From contig CACMHG010000007.1 in NCBI GenBank assembly GCA_902613475.1, positions 1 to 64,000 of the forward strand: a stretch of DNA of 64,000 nt. Reading direction: 5' to 3'. This DNA is from K189A clade bacterium. GTDB lineage: Bacteria; Pseudomonadota; Gammaproteobacteria; Pseudomonadales; Azotimanducaceae. The first letter of the stretch is position 1. Each line of letters opens with the position of its first letter. The notes beneath the pieces are model-generated. The model was not told the DNA's origin and searched no databases. It saw nothing but the letters and a program-made list of their open reading frames with translations. Positions 52,983 through 62,628 of the stretch are shown one piece after another. A program made the translations under genes and the position numbers.

Positions 52983-55832
52983 TTAGGAGCCGAATCGGTA
53001 GCGGATTTTCATGACAAGCTGATCTGCAATGGGTTGGGCCCAGGCTCGATCAAGAAAATCACTGTAGTCATCTCGTCCTAATGGACGCGTCACGTCAGCT
53101 GCCCTGATGTAAACAATATACAAATCCGATAAGGGCGCCATTTCCCATCGGTAGCGAGCTTGGAAGACGAGATCAGATATGGAAAAAGAGTCTGATTCCG
53201 CATTGGGTTTGACCGTTGGTACCAACCTGCCAGCACTGTCGGGAATACGATAGAACTCGTCTTCAATCGCCTCAATGCCAACCCACTGCACCGACAGCTT
53301 GAACTGTTGCTTCGCGCTTACAAAGTACTCAAGCGTAAAGTAGGGCTCCAGGCCTTCGCCAATGAAGGTCGTCATGTTGCGATCTTCTTGGTGCAACAGC
53401 CATCCGTCGTAGTCAAAGTAGCTGAGACCCGCAGATAAATTTAGGCCATCAAGTGGACGCCAATCAATGGATGCATCGTAGTGAAAGCTGTCGCCGCCCA
53501 AATCCTCCTCGAAATAGCCGGCACCCAGAGAATAGCTCAAAGCCTTGGTGCTGTTGGATTCAAATTTAATTCCTCCACCGGTTTTTTCCGCGGTTCGAAA
53601 CGTCCCGTTTCCAAAGCCATTGAGATCATCGTAACTCGGAAGAAAGTGCTCAAGACGCAGTGTCAGCGACGTTAAGTTATTGAACGTTGTTCGGTTGGCA
53701 AAAAAGATGCCCCCGCGCCCCAGGAGGCCGTCGCCGGTTTCCATCAGCGCGGCGCGCACATCGAACTGGTTATTTCTGGCCCAGCTTAGATCAGAGGTAG
53801 TGCGAGTATGGGCGGTGCGAATTTGTCGGTAGTTGTTGCGCGATTGGAAGCCCAAATCGTTGATGTTCACATCATCGTCAAAGTACTCGATGCCCAGACG
53901 TTGTTTGACCCCTCGACGGAATGTGTACTCGAAATCGACGAATCCGCCGTAGCCGACATCGACACTGTCCAGGTCCGACCGAAACACTTGACCATCCATT
54001 TTTAGCTTGCCGCTTCGAGTGAGCAGATGCCAATCAATGCCGGTGACATATGCGTCTCGGTCATAATGCTGAACCGCGGTAGACAGCAAACCTAGGGCGC
54101 GGTAGCCGTCGTCGTTGTTTTCATACAACAATCGGGCGATGCCATAGTCGCTGCCGTCTTGGGTGACGCGCAGGTCCTGGCCGTTTTGCGCGGCGTTAAA
54201 AGCCACCTCATCCTCAAATGCGGCGAGCACACCATAGCGAAAATTACCGATCTGACCTGTGCCCTTAGCCGCCCCGATCAACTCGGCGGGTAAACCGACT
54301 TCTCTGGCTGATACCGTTTGTCCCGGCTGCAGGGTTGGCGACTGGGGCCTGCCGCCGATGCGGCGCGTATTGACCATGGTCGTCGGTGGTCCTGAATTGC
54401 CGACGCCACTACCGCGTGTGTCCGCCCGTGGGGAGGAGACAAATATCTCCTGGCCTTCGACGAAAAATAGGCGTTTCTCCGGGAAGAAAGTCTCAGTAGC
54501 GCTCAAATTTACGTCGACGTCATCAGACTCAACATTGCCAAAATCCGGATTCAGCGTGGCGTTTAACTGAAAATTGCTTGAGGGCCTCCAGAACAAATCA
54601 GCGCCGACTTGGTAGCGGGTTTCGTCATCAATGCCGTCTCGAGTAACCGCCGCAAAAGGATAGATATTGTATTGCTGCCGTGGCGCAATGCCTTTCAACT
54701 CTACTGGCTGCAAAACCGATAAGAATTTCGGTTGAGTGCTGGGCAGCGCAGGCCAACCCCATCGCTCGTCAAGGTAAGCTACCTTGCGTGACATGTAAAT
54801 GCCCATGTTGCGCACGTCGCCGGCGCTTGGCATCGATATGGCACTCCATGGAATAAAAAACTCCGCAGACCAACCGGTGTCAGTCTCCGTAGACGCGCCC
54901 CGCCATGGGCCATCCCATTCGTTGGAATACCGATACTCTGGCAGCACGGTGCCATCCATGAGGGAATCACCTAGGTTGATGCCAAACCAGAACCCGTAGA
55001 GGCCCTCGCCGGAGGTGTCCAGCGTTAGGTTGATGCTGTCGCGGTTCAAACCAAAGAACACGTCACGTCCCGAAAGGCGTCTGATTAGGGTGTCCTTGGG
55101 CTGTTCGAGATCCGCGCCGACGTATAGCCCCTTGTCTGTATAGGCGAGTTTGATGTTCGTTGCGTGGGGTACGTCGGCCAATGTGTCGGGTTCAAGGACG
55201 ACAAACTTGCCGACGTTGGGCAGATTGCTCCAGATGCTCTCGTTCAGGCGACCATCGATTGTTATTCCCGCTGCAGACTCATCAGTTTTGATGATGCGAA
55301 TGGCGTCCTTTGTCGAGGCCGAAGAACGCTGTTCAGCCAACTGCACCGAAACCCCTGCCGCACCGTTTAGGGCCACCGTCTTGGCGGTGTCGCCTGTCGG
55401 TGCCGCAGGCCGCGGTGGCAAAGTATTGGAGCGCAGGGTACTCAGGCGATTCGAGGATGGTGGCGTAGAGACAGGCGTAGACGCGGCATCTACAGATTCT
55501 TGTCGCCTTGATGCGACGATCCAAGCGCCAGATATTTCGGCGCCTCTAGCCGAGGCAACGGCTTTTTCAGCGTCTAAGCGACTTGCATAAGGTTGGGACA
55601 ATATTCGATACAACGTACCCGAGGCACTGTCAGCACGTGCTACTTCAAAACCATCGCCCAAACTGATGTTGGCTGCGTCGAGCGCATTACGCGCATTTTC
55701 CAGAGTCGAATAACTGCCAACACAGACTCTGAACACTTTTTCCGCATAACTGGCTGCGCTGCTGAAAATCAGCATGCCAGCAATCAGTGTTACAGATAGG
55801 GGTCTGACCGTTAGATTAACTGAATGTCTCAT
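52983..55832 (-). CDS. SPOR-like domain plus CBM9-like and DUF5916 outer membrane barrel
   Basis: A 949-residue exported protein. A signal peptide (cut near AASYA) is followed by a SPOR-like domain of about 75 residues (VFRVCVGSYSTLENAR, then YRILSQPYASRLDAEKAV). A 60-residue Ser/Pro/Thr-rich linker leads to a CBM9-like domain (ITIDGRLNESIWSNLP) and then a long DUF5916 beta-barrel (FFPEKRLFFVEGQEIF; ends in YRFGS). DUF5916 proteins are outer membrane barrels of unknown transport role. The SPOR part should bind peptidoglycan. ATG at 55832 is supported by the signal peptide; the frame is open 21 codons further. First gene of the operon. Confidence 0.82.
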   Translation of the reverse strand: MRHSVNLTVRPLSVTLIAGMLIFSSAASYAEKVFRVCVGSYSTLENARNALDAANISLGDGFEVARADSASGTLYRILSQPYASRLDAEKAVASARGAEISGAWIVASRRQESVDAASTPVSTPPSSNRLSTLRSNTLPPRPAAPTGDTAKTVALNGAAGVSVQLAEQRSSASTKDAIRIIKTDESAAGITIDGRLNESIWSNLPNVGKFVVLEPDTLADVPHATNIKLAYTDKGLYVGADLEQPKDTLIRRLSGRDVFFGLNRDSINLTLDTSGEGLYGFWFGINLGDSLMDGTVLPEYRYSNEWDGPWRGASTETDTGWSAEFFIPWSAISMPSAGDVRNMGIYMSRKVAYLDERWGWPALPSTQPKFLSVLQPVELKGIAPRQQYNIYPFAAVTRDGIDDETRYQVGADLFWRPSSNFQLNATLNPDFGNVESDDVDVNLSATETFFPEKRLFFVEGQEIFVSSPRADTRGSGVGNSGPPTTMVNTRRIGGRPQSPTLQPGQTVSAREVGLPAELIGAAKGTGQIGNFRYGVLAAFEDEVAFNAAQNGQDLRVTQDGSDYGIARLLYENNDDGYRALGLLSTAVQHYDRDAYVTGIDWHLLTRSGKLKMDGQVFRSDLDSVDVGYGGFVDFEYTFRRGVKQRLGIEYFDDDVNINDLGFQSRNNYRQIRTAHTRTTSDLSWARNNQFDVRAALMETGDGLLGRGGIFFANRTTFNNLTSLTLRLEHFLPSYDDLNGFGNGTFRTAEKTGGGIKFESNSTKALSYSLGAGYFEEDLGGDSFHYDASIDWRPLDGLNLSAGLSYFDYDGWLLHQEDRNMTTFIGEGLEPYFTLEYFVSAKQQFKLSVQWVGIEAIEDEFYRIPDSAGRLVPTVKPNAESDSFSISDLVFQARYRWEMAPLSDLYIVYIRAADVTRPLGRDDYSDFLDRAWAQPIADQLVMKIRYRFGS

Positions 55833-55985
55833 TTTTTCCCCAGGTGGCGCGACTGAGATGAGTTGAAGGGCTCGGCGCACGCCAATAAGAATCAAGCGCG
55901 ATATGATAACCCCTTAAAGCCCCTGGTTATATTCGGTTAATGGACGTTTTATTTGGCTGTATCTGGTTCGATCTGCTTTTTGTTT

Positions 55986-56735
55986 CTAGCTGCGGAGGTT
56001 GCCGTAAAAGGCGAGATTGACCTTGGACTGGTATCGTCGCAGCCAGGGGTTGCGCGTGCGAACTGGCCAATCAGAAAATAATAAACTCATGACGACACGA
56101 CGCTCGTCCGGGGCCATGGCCCTAACCCGATGCAGTACATGATCGCCCTGAAACAAGATCAGTGAGTTTTCCAGCCCTGCTCTGGGTATTGTTGCGATCT
56201 GACCATTGGGCTGAAGTTCCAGCTTCGATATGTCGTCCTGGGTATCTTCGACCAAGGTTAATATGCCCGCCCATCGGTCTCCTAAGTAGATGTTGCCGTC
56301 CATATGCCAATCTGTGCCATCCCCCTGCACGTCGGTATCTGCTGCTGCGAACACTGGGCCGCTGTAAAAGAGCAAGCTGATCCGGTTGGTGTCGGCTTCG
56401 GGGACGAGGGCCAGTGTTTCAATACCCGTTGCTTCGCGGGTTCGATGCTGAAATGCCGCGCTTGACATATGCTCGAGCCAGGGCGCAAAACCGCTACCCT
56501 TGAGCTCATGCCCGCCTATGGCTTGGCCTTTGCGCCAGTCGCTGTCTTCTCGAATTGAGCTTGATTGCAGTTGATTCGCGGCCTCTCGCAGATCCTTGAA
56601 TACGTGTTCGGGCAGAATGTCCTTGATGACATGAAAATGCTGGGCGTTAGGGCTAACGACGCCCTGTCGATTGACCTTATTGTGTTTGTGAAGTGCTATT
56701 TCTGCTGCCAAAACGCGTGCTAGGTGTTGAAACAT
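55986..56735 (-). CDS. 2OG-Fe(II) oxygenase, prolyl 4-hydroxylase-like
   Basis: A 249-residue oxygenase. H144 and D146 in DWHMDGNIYLGD and H202 (or H199) in GDHVLHRVRAM form the iron site. R212 in ERRVVMSLLF is the likely 2-oxoglutarate contact. No signal peptide. The family cannot be narrowed beyond the 2OG superfamily. It is divergent from the secreted protein at 56822, separated by 86 bases. No strong ribosome site is seen at 56735. Confidence 0.8.
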   Translation of the reverse strand: MFQHLARVLAAEIALHKHNKVNRQGVVSPNAQHFHVIKDILPEHVFKDLREAANQLQSSSIREDSDWRKGQAIGGHELKGSGFAPWLEHMSSAAFQHRTREATGIETLALVPEADTNRISLLFYSGPVFAAADTDVQGDGTDWHMDGNIYLGDRWAGILTLVEDTQDDISKLELQPNGQIATIPRAGLENSLILFQGDHVLHRVRAMAPDERRVVMSLLFSDWPVRTRNPWLRRYQSKVNLAFYGNLRS

Positions 56736-56821
56736 AATCTACCGAAGCTGAGGTTGTTGGGTTTGCTCGTGACCACAGAGAAGCTACTATCGTGGCATAA
56801 CGTGGGGATGAATTAAAAATC

Positions 56822-57904
56822 ATGGAATTAACAAAATACGCTTCAATCGCGATGCTGCTGATTGCATCGACTACGTCTGTACAGGCTGAGGTGCCGCGTA
56901 CACCCTCGGGTAAACCAGATCTTTCCGGGACGTACGATACCGCGACTTTGACGCCGCTCGAGCGACCGGAATTTTTGGGTGATGTAGGCTCGCTCTATCC
57001 CTGGGCAGCGTCGCTACTCAACTGGGCCATTGGTGTGGCCCTCGACTGGACCCAGGAGAACACCAGCGATCCGGAGCGCGGCGCGCCTCCCAAGGGAGGA
57101 GACGGCTTGAACGTTGCGGGCGCTGGCGGTGTGGGCGGCTACAACGCTTTTTACATTGATATGGGTTCGGAGATGACTCAAGCCGAGGGCGTCGTGCGCA
57201 CATCGATTGTCTATGAGCCGTCCAATGGTCGCCGGCCCGCCACCTTGCCAGGTGTGAGCGGTAGAATGGGTGATATTTATCAGAGTTTTATTCATGAAAA
57301 TACCGGTACCGCGACCTGGCTAGAGCAGCCTGGTCCGGGGCCATTCGACGGTCCGGAAAGTTTGGCGCCATCTGAGCGCTGCCTGATCAGTTTTGCCGCG
57401 ACGGTGCCTACCATTCCTAGCCTTTACAATAACTACAAACGCATTGTTCAAACCGATACCCATGTGATGATTTTGCAGGAGATGGTGCATGACGCGCGCA
57501 TCATTCGAATCGACTCCGAGCACGGGCCGCAGAGCAATCGAACGTGGTTGGGTGATTCCATTGCTTATTGGGATGGCGATGTTCTTGTGGTGGAGACAAA
57601 GAATTTTAGAAAAGTGAATGGACTGGCAGGTGCGGATGAAAATCTGCACGTCACCGAGCGCTTTAGTCGCCGCGATGACGGTAACCTTCTCTACGATTTC
57701 ACCGTCAACGACCCGACGGTTTGGGAGGCGGAGTGGAGCGGGAAATACGAGTGGCAAAGCAAGCCACACAGCAAGGTTTACGAATACGCCTGCCATGAGG
57801 GCAATTACGCCATGGGGAATATTTTGCGCGGGGCCCGACTGCTCGAGAGCGAGTGGCAGGCCAATGCGGACACTAACGATGCGAGCAGCGACGGCGCCGA
57901 CTAG
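56822..57904 (+). CDS. Secreted protein of unknown function with PDLSG and YACHEGNY motifs
   Basis: A 360-residue protein with a signal peptide (cut after SVQA). The mature part begins with TPSGKPDLSGTYD. It contains GDSIAYWDGDVLVVETKNF, and closes with VYEYACHEGNYAM. This arrangement is common in unnamed periplasmic proteins of gammaproteobacteria and acidobacteria, and I know no function for it. The repeated strand patterns suggest a beta-rich fold. It is followed by a lipoprotein gene 52 bases on. Confidence 0.85.
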   Translation: MELTKYASIAMLLIASTTSVQAEVPRTPSGKPDLSGTYDTATLTPLERPEFLGDVGSLYPWAASLLNWAIGVALDWTQENTSDPERGAPPKGGDGLNVAGAGGVGGYNAFYIDMGSEMTQAEGVVRTSIVYEPSNGRRPATLPGVSGRMGDIYQSFIHENTGTATWLEQPGPGPFDGPESLAPSERCLISFAATVPTIPSLYNNYKRIVQTDTHVMILQEMVHDARIIRIDSEHGPQSNRTWLGDSIAYWDGDVLVVETKNFRKVNGLAGADENLHVTERFSRRDDGNLLYDFTVNDPTVWEAEWSGKYEWQSKPHSKVYEYACHEGNYAMGNILRGARLLESEWQANADTNDASSDGAD

Positions 57905-57956
57905 GCAGTCGGCTTTCACGCGATGCAGCATCCGTTCCCGATGAGCGCGAGCTAAC

Positions 57957-58706
57957 TTGAAGCGCGCGAAGCGAACCCGCACGTTGCTGTGGAGTTGTCT
58001 GTTTCTGCTGGCCGGGTGCGGCGAGACAGTGCCAGCGTCCGATGTGCCGCTAAATGCCCCTCAAACAACATTGGCTCAGACGAATTCTTCCATGGAGGGT
58101 AGCGAGGACGCACACTTCGTTACCAAGCTTGGCTTGATACAGGGGCATCTTTGGGTAGCTTCACAGCTGGTGGAGGCCGATCTGTTCGAGCTGGGCGCGA
58201 GGCACGCTAAACATCCCGCGCAAGAGGTCTACCAAGAACTGGTGCCTTTTTTTGAGGCCGTAAGTTCGCCAGGCTTTGCCGCAGAGCTCGAGGCGATGTC
58301 CGGCCAGTTCACCTCATCCTCAAAGGGAGACTTTCGCCAGTCCTATCAGCAGGTCATGAATGCGATTGATGACATTGTTGCTAGCGTTGAGCTTGCGGAT
58401 TCCGATCGGCTAAGGGTGGCTAACTCCCTAATCGAGCAGGCGCTGATCGAATACCGGGCCGGTGTCATTGACGGCGAGATTGCAGATCTGCAGGAATATC
58501 AGGACGCCCGAGGGTTTATCGAGATTGCGGCAAGGTTTATCGCAAAGATCCAAAACGACCCACAACGCACAGCCCTGCTGGCAAATATTCAGACGGCGAA
58601 AAAACTCTGGCCCGATCTTGATCCTAAGCAGACGATTAGCGGCGATGAGAGTGCCCTAGTGGCGGTGCTGGCAGAGTTGCAAGCGAACGCAGGCGCGGCA
58701 CCCTAA
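57957..58706 (+). CDS. Predicted lipoprotein of unknown function
   Basis: A 249-residue exported protein. The lipobox ends at C21 (FLLAGC). The mature chain is almost entirely helical, acidic and Cys-free after the lipid Cys, with no known motif. TTG start at 57957, four bases after a GAGCTAA stretch; no ATG alternative keeps the signal sequence. It lies just after the secreted protein gene and may be exported with it. No function is assigned. Confidence 0.78.
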   Translation: MKRAKRTRTLLWSCLFLLAGCGETVPASDVPLNAPQTTLAQTNSSMEGSEDAHFVTKLGLIQGHLWVASQLVEADLFELGARHAKHPAQEVYQELVPFFEAVSSPGFAAELEAMSGQFTSSSKGDFRQSYQQVMNAIDDIVASVELADSDRLRVANSLIEQALIEYRAGVIDGEIADLQEYQDARGFIEIAARFIAKIQNDPQRTALLANIQTAKKLWPDLDPKQTISGDESALVAVLAELQANAGAAP

Positions 58707-58805
58707 GTGGTTTTTCGCGCTGACCATATGAATCCAACGCTTCTCCACCCAGTGGCAGGTGAAAATCATGATCCTACGACACCATAAAAATAGGAGGCCC
58801 TAGCA

Positions 58806-59417
58806 ATGTTAACCCTTCACTTCGCACCCAACTCCCGAGCGGGCAGAATTGTCTGGCTCCTGGAAGAACTGGAACTTCCCTATGAGATCAACAAGATGGC
58901 TTTTCATCCTCAGGATTTGAAGTCTGATGCACATCGGGCTCGTCATCCCCTTGGACGCGTGCCGGTGCTTGATGACGGCGATGTTCGAATATTTGAATCA
59001 GGGGCGATCGTTGAATACGTTATTGCACGTCACAAGAATGGCGGACTGCGACCGTCAGATGATGCGCCGGAGTTTCCAGAATTTTTGCAGTGGTTCCACT
59101 ATTGCGAGGGCATGGTTATGCCGCCGGTAAATACCATCGTTGTACAAACTCTGTTGCTGCCTAAGGAACGACAGGATGCCACAGCCTTGGGTCAGGCTCA
59201 GCGTTTGCTAAGCAAGGCGCTGGTACCCGTGAACGAGGCGTTAGAGGGCCGGGATTATTTGATTGGTGATTTTTCCGCCGCAGACATAATGCTCGGACAC
59301 GCGTGTTTTATGAGCAATCGCCTTGGCTGTGTGGGTGAAGATATGCCGTATCTCAAGGCCTACGTTGAGCGGGTCGCCAATCGACCGCATTTCAAGACTG
59401 CAATCGACATGCAGTAG
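58806..59417 (+). CDS. Glutathione S-transferase family protein
   Basis: A 203-residue GST. N-terminal LHFAPNSRAGRIVWLLEEL carries the GST-type Ser region and GRVPVLDDGD the cis-Pro loop. ESGAIVEYV is the glutathione contact, and FSAADIMLGH in the helical domain is the staple. TAGGAGGCCC precedes the ATG. It differs clearly from the GST at 39.2 kb. A perfect hairpin follows the stop. Substrate unknown. Confidence 0.9.
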   Translation: MLTLHFAPNSRAGRIVWLLEELELPYEINKMAFHPQDLKSDAHRARHPLGRVPVLDDGDVRIFESGAIVEYVIARHKNGGLRPSDDAPEFPEFLQWFHYCEGMVMPPVNTIVVQTLLLPKERQDATALGQAQRLLSKALVPVNEALEGRDYLIGDFSAADIMLGHACFMSNRLGCVGEDMPYLKAYVERVANRPHFKTAIDMQ

Positions 59418-59419
59418 GG

Positions 59420-59436
59420 CCCAGATCCAATCTGGG
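59420..59436. terminator. Hairpin after GST gene
   Basis: CCCAGAT (59420-59426) pairs with ATCTGGG (59430-59436) around a 3-nt loop, two bases after the stop codon. No T run follows; it may still stop or protect the transcript. Confidence 0.45.
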
Positions 59437-59505
59437 TATTGATCCGGTGCGCGGCGGTTATAGCCCGCGAGAAAGGATGGAGAGCTTGGCGTTGGGTGGG
59501 CCGAG

Positions 59506-60693
59506 CTAATCCCCCGCAACGACATAGTCGGCAAGAGCGCCGATAAAGGACAACGCCCGATTCTCGAGATCTGTATTCCATGCCTCCGGCCAGGCGCTTT
59601 GTAAGACGATGACCAAATCACGATTTGCGTCGACAAAAACAAACTGACCAAAAACACCTTGGGCTGAGTAAACGCCCGAATCCGTGAGCCACCAGAAAAA
59701 ACCGTAACCGTCGTAGCCTGGAGATGGTGTTGTCGACTGTTGCATCCAGTTCGGTGCGAGCGGGCTGCTTGGGCTGCTTGCCTGAGAGTTCTGCAGGGCA
59801 AAGAGCCCAATACGACCATAGTCGCGTAGGTTGGCGCTGATGCAGCAGCCGGCGAATTCATTGCCGTTAGGTGCGCCGAGCAGCCAGTTGGCTGTATTCG
59901 ATATCCCGCCGGGCAGGAAGACCTTTTCCGACGCATAGTCGCTCAGATTTTTGCCCACTGCCTTGCGTAAGATCGCCCCAGCTATGTTGGTTTCACCCGT
60001 GTTGTAGTTAAACACGGTGCCGGGCTTGGCGACCCTAGGCAGGTTCCGCATGTACTTAAATCCAGCCATTTCTTCGCCAGGCAGGTTGACGATGTTGGAT
60101 GCGGGGTCTGCATAGTCCTCGTTCCACGCCATGCCTGAAGCCATTTGCAGGATGTGTTTGATGGAGACATCGGCATAGGGGCTGTCCTCGAACACGGGCA
60201 AGTAATCGCTGACCGGATCATCGATAGAGGCGATGTAGCCATCCTTGACGGCCGCGCCAAATAGCATGCTGACAACTGACTTGGTTACTGAAAAGGATAC
60301 CCAAGGAGCATTGGCATGATGTTCTAGGCCGTAGCGCTCAACTTTGATTTCGCCATTTTGAATGACCAGCAAGCCCGCGGTCCGCTCGCTTTGCATATGG
60401 GAATCTACGGTATGTATCTGTTCTGCGTAGCTGTAGCTAAATGCGTCGAGATTGCTCAATCTGATTGGCAGCTGTAGTGGAACCTCTTGTCCCTGAATGC
60501 TCCTCGTTGGATAGAGCTCTGCAAGACGCGGGAAACCGTAAACCTGCTGGTCAGGACCCCAGAACAAAATGCCGTTCTCGCCGGTCAGATCGCGGTCGTT
60601 AGACTCGGGTGATTCTGCCTGACTTTGTATCGCCACAAACGTCAGCAAAAGAGCGCCGGCAACGCACAATCTATTGACCAAACTCTTTTTCAT
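59506..60693 (-). CDS. Secreted serine hydrolase, beta-lactamase class C/esterase family
   Basis: A 395-residue periplasmic hydrolase with a signal peptide (cut near QSQA). The S-x-x-K nucleophile motif is S135VTK138 and the Y-x-N-type motif is Y230N231. The family includes esterases, peptidases and true class C beta-lactamases, and sequence alone does not separate them. GGGGAGAT lies before the ATG. It follows the old yellow enzyme gene by 34 bases on the same strand, so an operon is likely. Confidence 0.88.
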   Translation of the reverse strand: MKKSLVNRLCVAGALLLTFVAIQSQAESPESNDRDLTGENGILFWGPDQQVYGFPRLAELYPTRSIQGQEVPLQLPIRLSNLDAFSYSYAEQIHTVDSHMQSERTAGLLVIQNGEIKVERYGLEHHANAPWVSFSVTKSVVSMLFGAAVKDGYIASIDDPVSDYLPVFEDSPYADVSIKHILQMASGMAWNEDYADPASNIVNLPGEEMAGFKYMRNLPRVAKPGTVFNYNTGETNIAGAILRKAVGKNLSDYASEKVFLPGGISNTANWLLGAPNGNEFAGCCISANLRDYGRIGLFALQNSQASSPSSPLAPNWMQQSTTPSPGYDGYGFFWWLTDSGVYSAQGVFGQFVFVDANRDLVIVLQSAWPEAWNTDLENRALSFIGALADYVVAGD

Positions 60694-60727
60694 TTGGATC
60701 TCCCCAATTCAGACATAATCTCGGTGA

Positions 60728-62032
60728 TTAACGAGGCGGGCGCTGAGCAAGCCAATTTTTTTGCTGAGCCATCACACGCTTACTCGCAGACATCGTACTC
60801 ATCTCAGGCTGAGGTGTGCCGGACTGCCCAAGAAGCTCTAGTTGCGCGTAGTACCAATACTGAACCCCAAAGGTTGAAAGGGTGCGAAACGTTTTAAAAT
60901 GGCTTAGAAAGCTCAGCCAGGTTGGAAAAAAGGTCAGTTCGGACTCGTAACGAGGCAACTCCGCGAGTCCTGAAAATAGGCGGCTTGGCGCGTCGGTCAT
61001 AACGCACATGGGGCGGCCTAGGCCGATGATGTCCGCACCGTTCTCCAGCGCTGCCTCCATCGCCTGTTTTTGACGGAAGCCACCGGTGACCATGAGCGGT
61101 ATCGAAACCTCCTGCTGCATTGCAAGGGCGAAATCAAGGAAGTAGGCCTCCCGCGCCACGGTGCTGGCTTTGACGTCTTGCTCGGCGACCTCTTCGATAC
61201 CTTCGACACCCAAAAGGCGTGGTTGCTCATAGGTGCCACCTGATATTTCGATAACATCTACGCTGGCGTCTTCAAGCCACTTCGCCACCCGCATGCTGTC
61301 GGCGAAATCGAATCCGCCTTTCTGAAAGTCAGCACTGTTGAGTTTTACTGCGATGGGAAAGCTCGAGCCTACCGCCTGTCGGATCGAGGAGACGACTTCC
61401 AACAGTATGCGCGCGCGATTTTCGAGGGTGCCACCATAATCATCTGTGCGGAGATTTGTGCGCGGACTGAGAAATTGCGAAATCAGGTAGCCATGGGCAG
61501 CATGTACCTGTACGCCGGTAAAGCCTGCTTCCTGACAGGCTTTTGCGCAGGTGCCAAAACGGCCCGTTATGTCGATAATTTCCGCCTCGGTCATGGCGAC
61601 GGGCTGGCCGAATTGTCCGCCAGGTAATCCGACGGTAACCGCGGACGGTGCCTTGGGCTGTTTGTTGACATTGGTTTGGGTTTGCCGACCTGCGTGGCTG
61701 ATCTGTGCCCAAAAGTGGTTGCCGTTGCGCGTACCCGCTTGGGCCCAACTTGTCAGAGCTGCCTGCATTTCGTTATTCGGTAATCGATCAATGATGACAT
61801 TACCGGGTCTTTCCAGGTGATCGGCATCGACCTGGATGTTTCCTGACAGCAGAACACCCGCTCCGCCGTCACTCCATAGTTCATACAAACGGTTTAGTTC
61901 AGCAGAAGGCAAGCCTTCGGGGGTTGCTAGGCCCTCGGTCATGGCGGCCTTGCAAATTCGGTTCGGTATAACCGCTCCGCATGGGAGCGTTAGAGGTTGC
62001 TCGAGCAAGTTTCGAGTATCGACGGTGCTCAT
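60728..62032 (-). CDS. Old yellow enzyme-like NADH:flavin oxidoreductase
   Basis: FMN-dependent ene-reductase of 434 residues. WAQISHAGRQT, VHAAHGYLISQFLSPRTNLRTDDYGG and ENRARILLEVV are the standard family segments, with the H-x-x-H substrate pair in VHAAH. It lacks the C-terminal iron-sulfur and NAD domains of 2,4-dienoyl-CoA reductases, so it is a single-domain type. Reduces activated C=C bonds; the substrate is unknown. First gene of the pair with the serine hydrolase. Confidence 0.91.
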   Translation of the reverse strand: MSTVDTRNLLEQPLTLPCGAVIPNRICKAAMTEGLATPEGLPSAELNRLYELWSDGGAGVLLSGNIQVDADHLERPGNVIIDRLPNNEMQAALTSWAQAGTRNGNHFWAQISHAGRQTQTNVNKQPKAPSAVTVGLPGGQFGQPVAMTEAEIIDITGRFGTCAKACQEAGFTGVQVHAAHGYLISQFLSPRTNLRTDDYGGTLENRARILLEVVSSIRQAVGSSFPIAVKLNSADFQKGGFDFADSMRVAKWLEDASVDVIEISGGTYEQPRLLGVEGIEEVAEQDVKASTVAREAYFLDFALAMQQEVSIPLMVTGGFRQKQAMEAALENGADIIGLGRPMCVMTDAPSRLFSGLAELPRYESELTFFPTWLSFLSHFKTFRTLSTFGVQYWYYAQLELLGQSGTPQPEMSTMSASKRVMAQQKNWLAQRPPR

Positions 62033-62239
62033 AAGCGGCGTGAGGTCTGAAAGTGAAAGCGTGGTGTGGGCATGGGCTTAGGCATGTTAGTAGATGCCAG
62101 AAATATGCCGGATCTCGTCCGCTAGTGCCAGAGCGCCCGCAGAGGCAGGACGCGCCATTTCGGTGCGATTAGGCGCGGCAGAATCTTTCGACCCGTTAGT
62201 CGAGCCGACAAGGAACCCAACGGGAGTTCTACCTCGAGA

Positions 62240-62398
62240 TCAGTCTTGGCCCATGGACCACGTTTTGCTGGCCTGTCTTGCGCGTTCGAATTCCGACAAC
62301 TCCTCGTCGATCTTGCGAAGAGGCAAACTCTTCTTGATTTCGGGAATCTCGATCTTTGTCTGTTGCGGAGCGATCTTGTTAGCAGCTGACTGTTGCAT
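62240..62398 (-). CDS. Small charged protein, possible
   Basis: A 52-residue frame from ATG 62398 with AGGA 9-12 bases upstream. The sequence has a polar Gln/Ala start (MQQSAANKIAPQQTK), then a helix-like charged stretch (KIDEELSEFERARQASK) and ends in TWSMGQD. No family is recognised. It sits in a gap between the oxidoreductase and the amidohydrolase. The overlapping plus-strand frame 62094-62504 is less convincing. Confidence 0.45.
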   Translation of the reverse strand: MQQSAANKIAPQQTKIEIPEIKKSLPLRKIDEELSEFERARQASKTWSMGQD

Positions 62399-62628
62399 GA
62401 CTTTTCCTAAAGTTGAATGCGTTGGTGTTGCGTTGGAGGGCATTACAGCCAACGCTATCTCTCAGGTATATGGAATAATTAAAAACAAACATATTCCAAA
62501 ATAGAAAGATTTAATTTCAGTCGAGGATTGCAATATGCGTCTCAGTTTTGGTCGCGTTTTACAGCTTACTTGCCTTAGACAGTTGTTCTCGCAATGATGC
62601 GGGCACGGTGTTTTTAAGGTCCGCTCGC

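Noticed and set aside
62094-62504. 136-codon plus-strand frame with one hydrophobic segment.
   Set aside because: It overlaps a more convincing small minus-strand frame, has no family resemblance and its codon use looks random.
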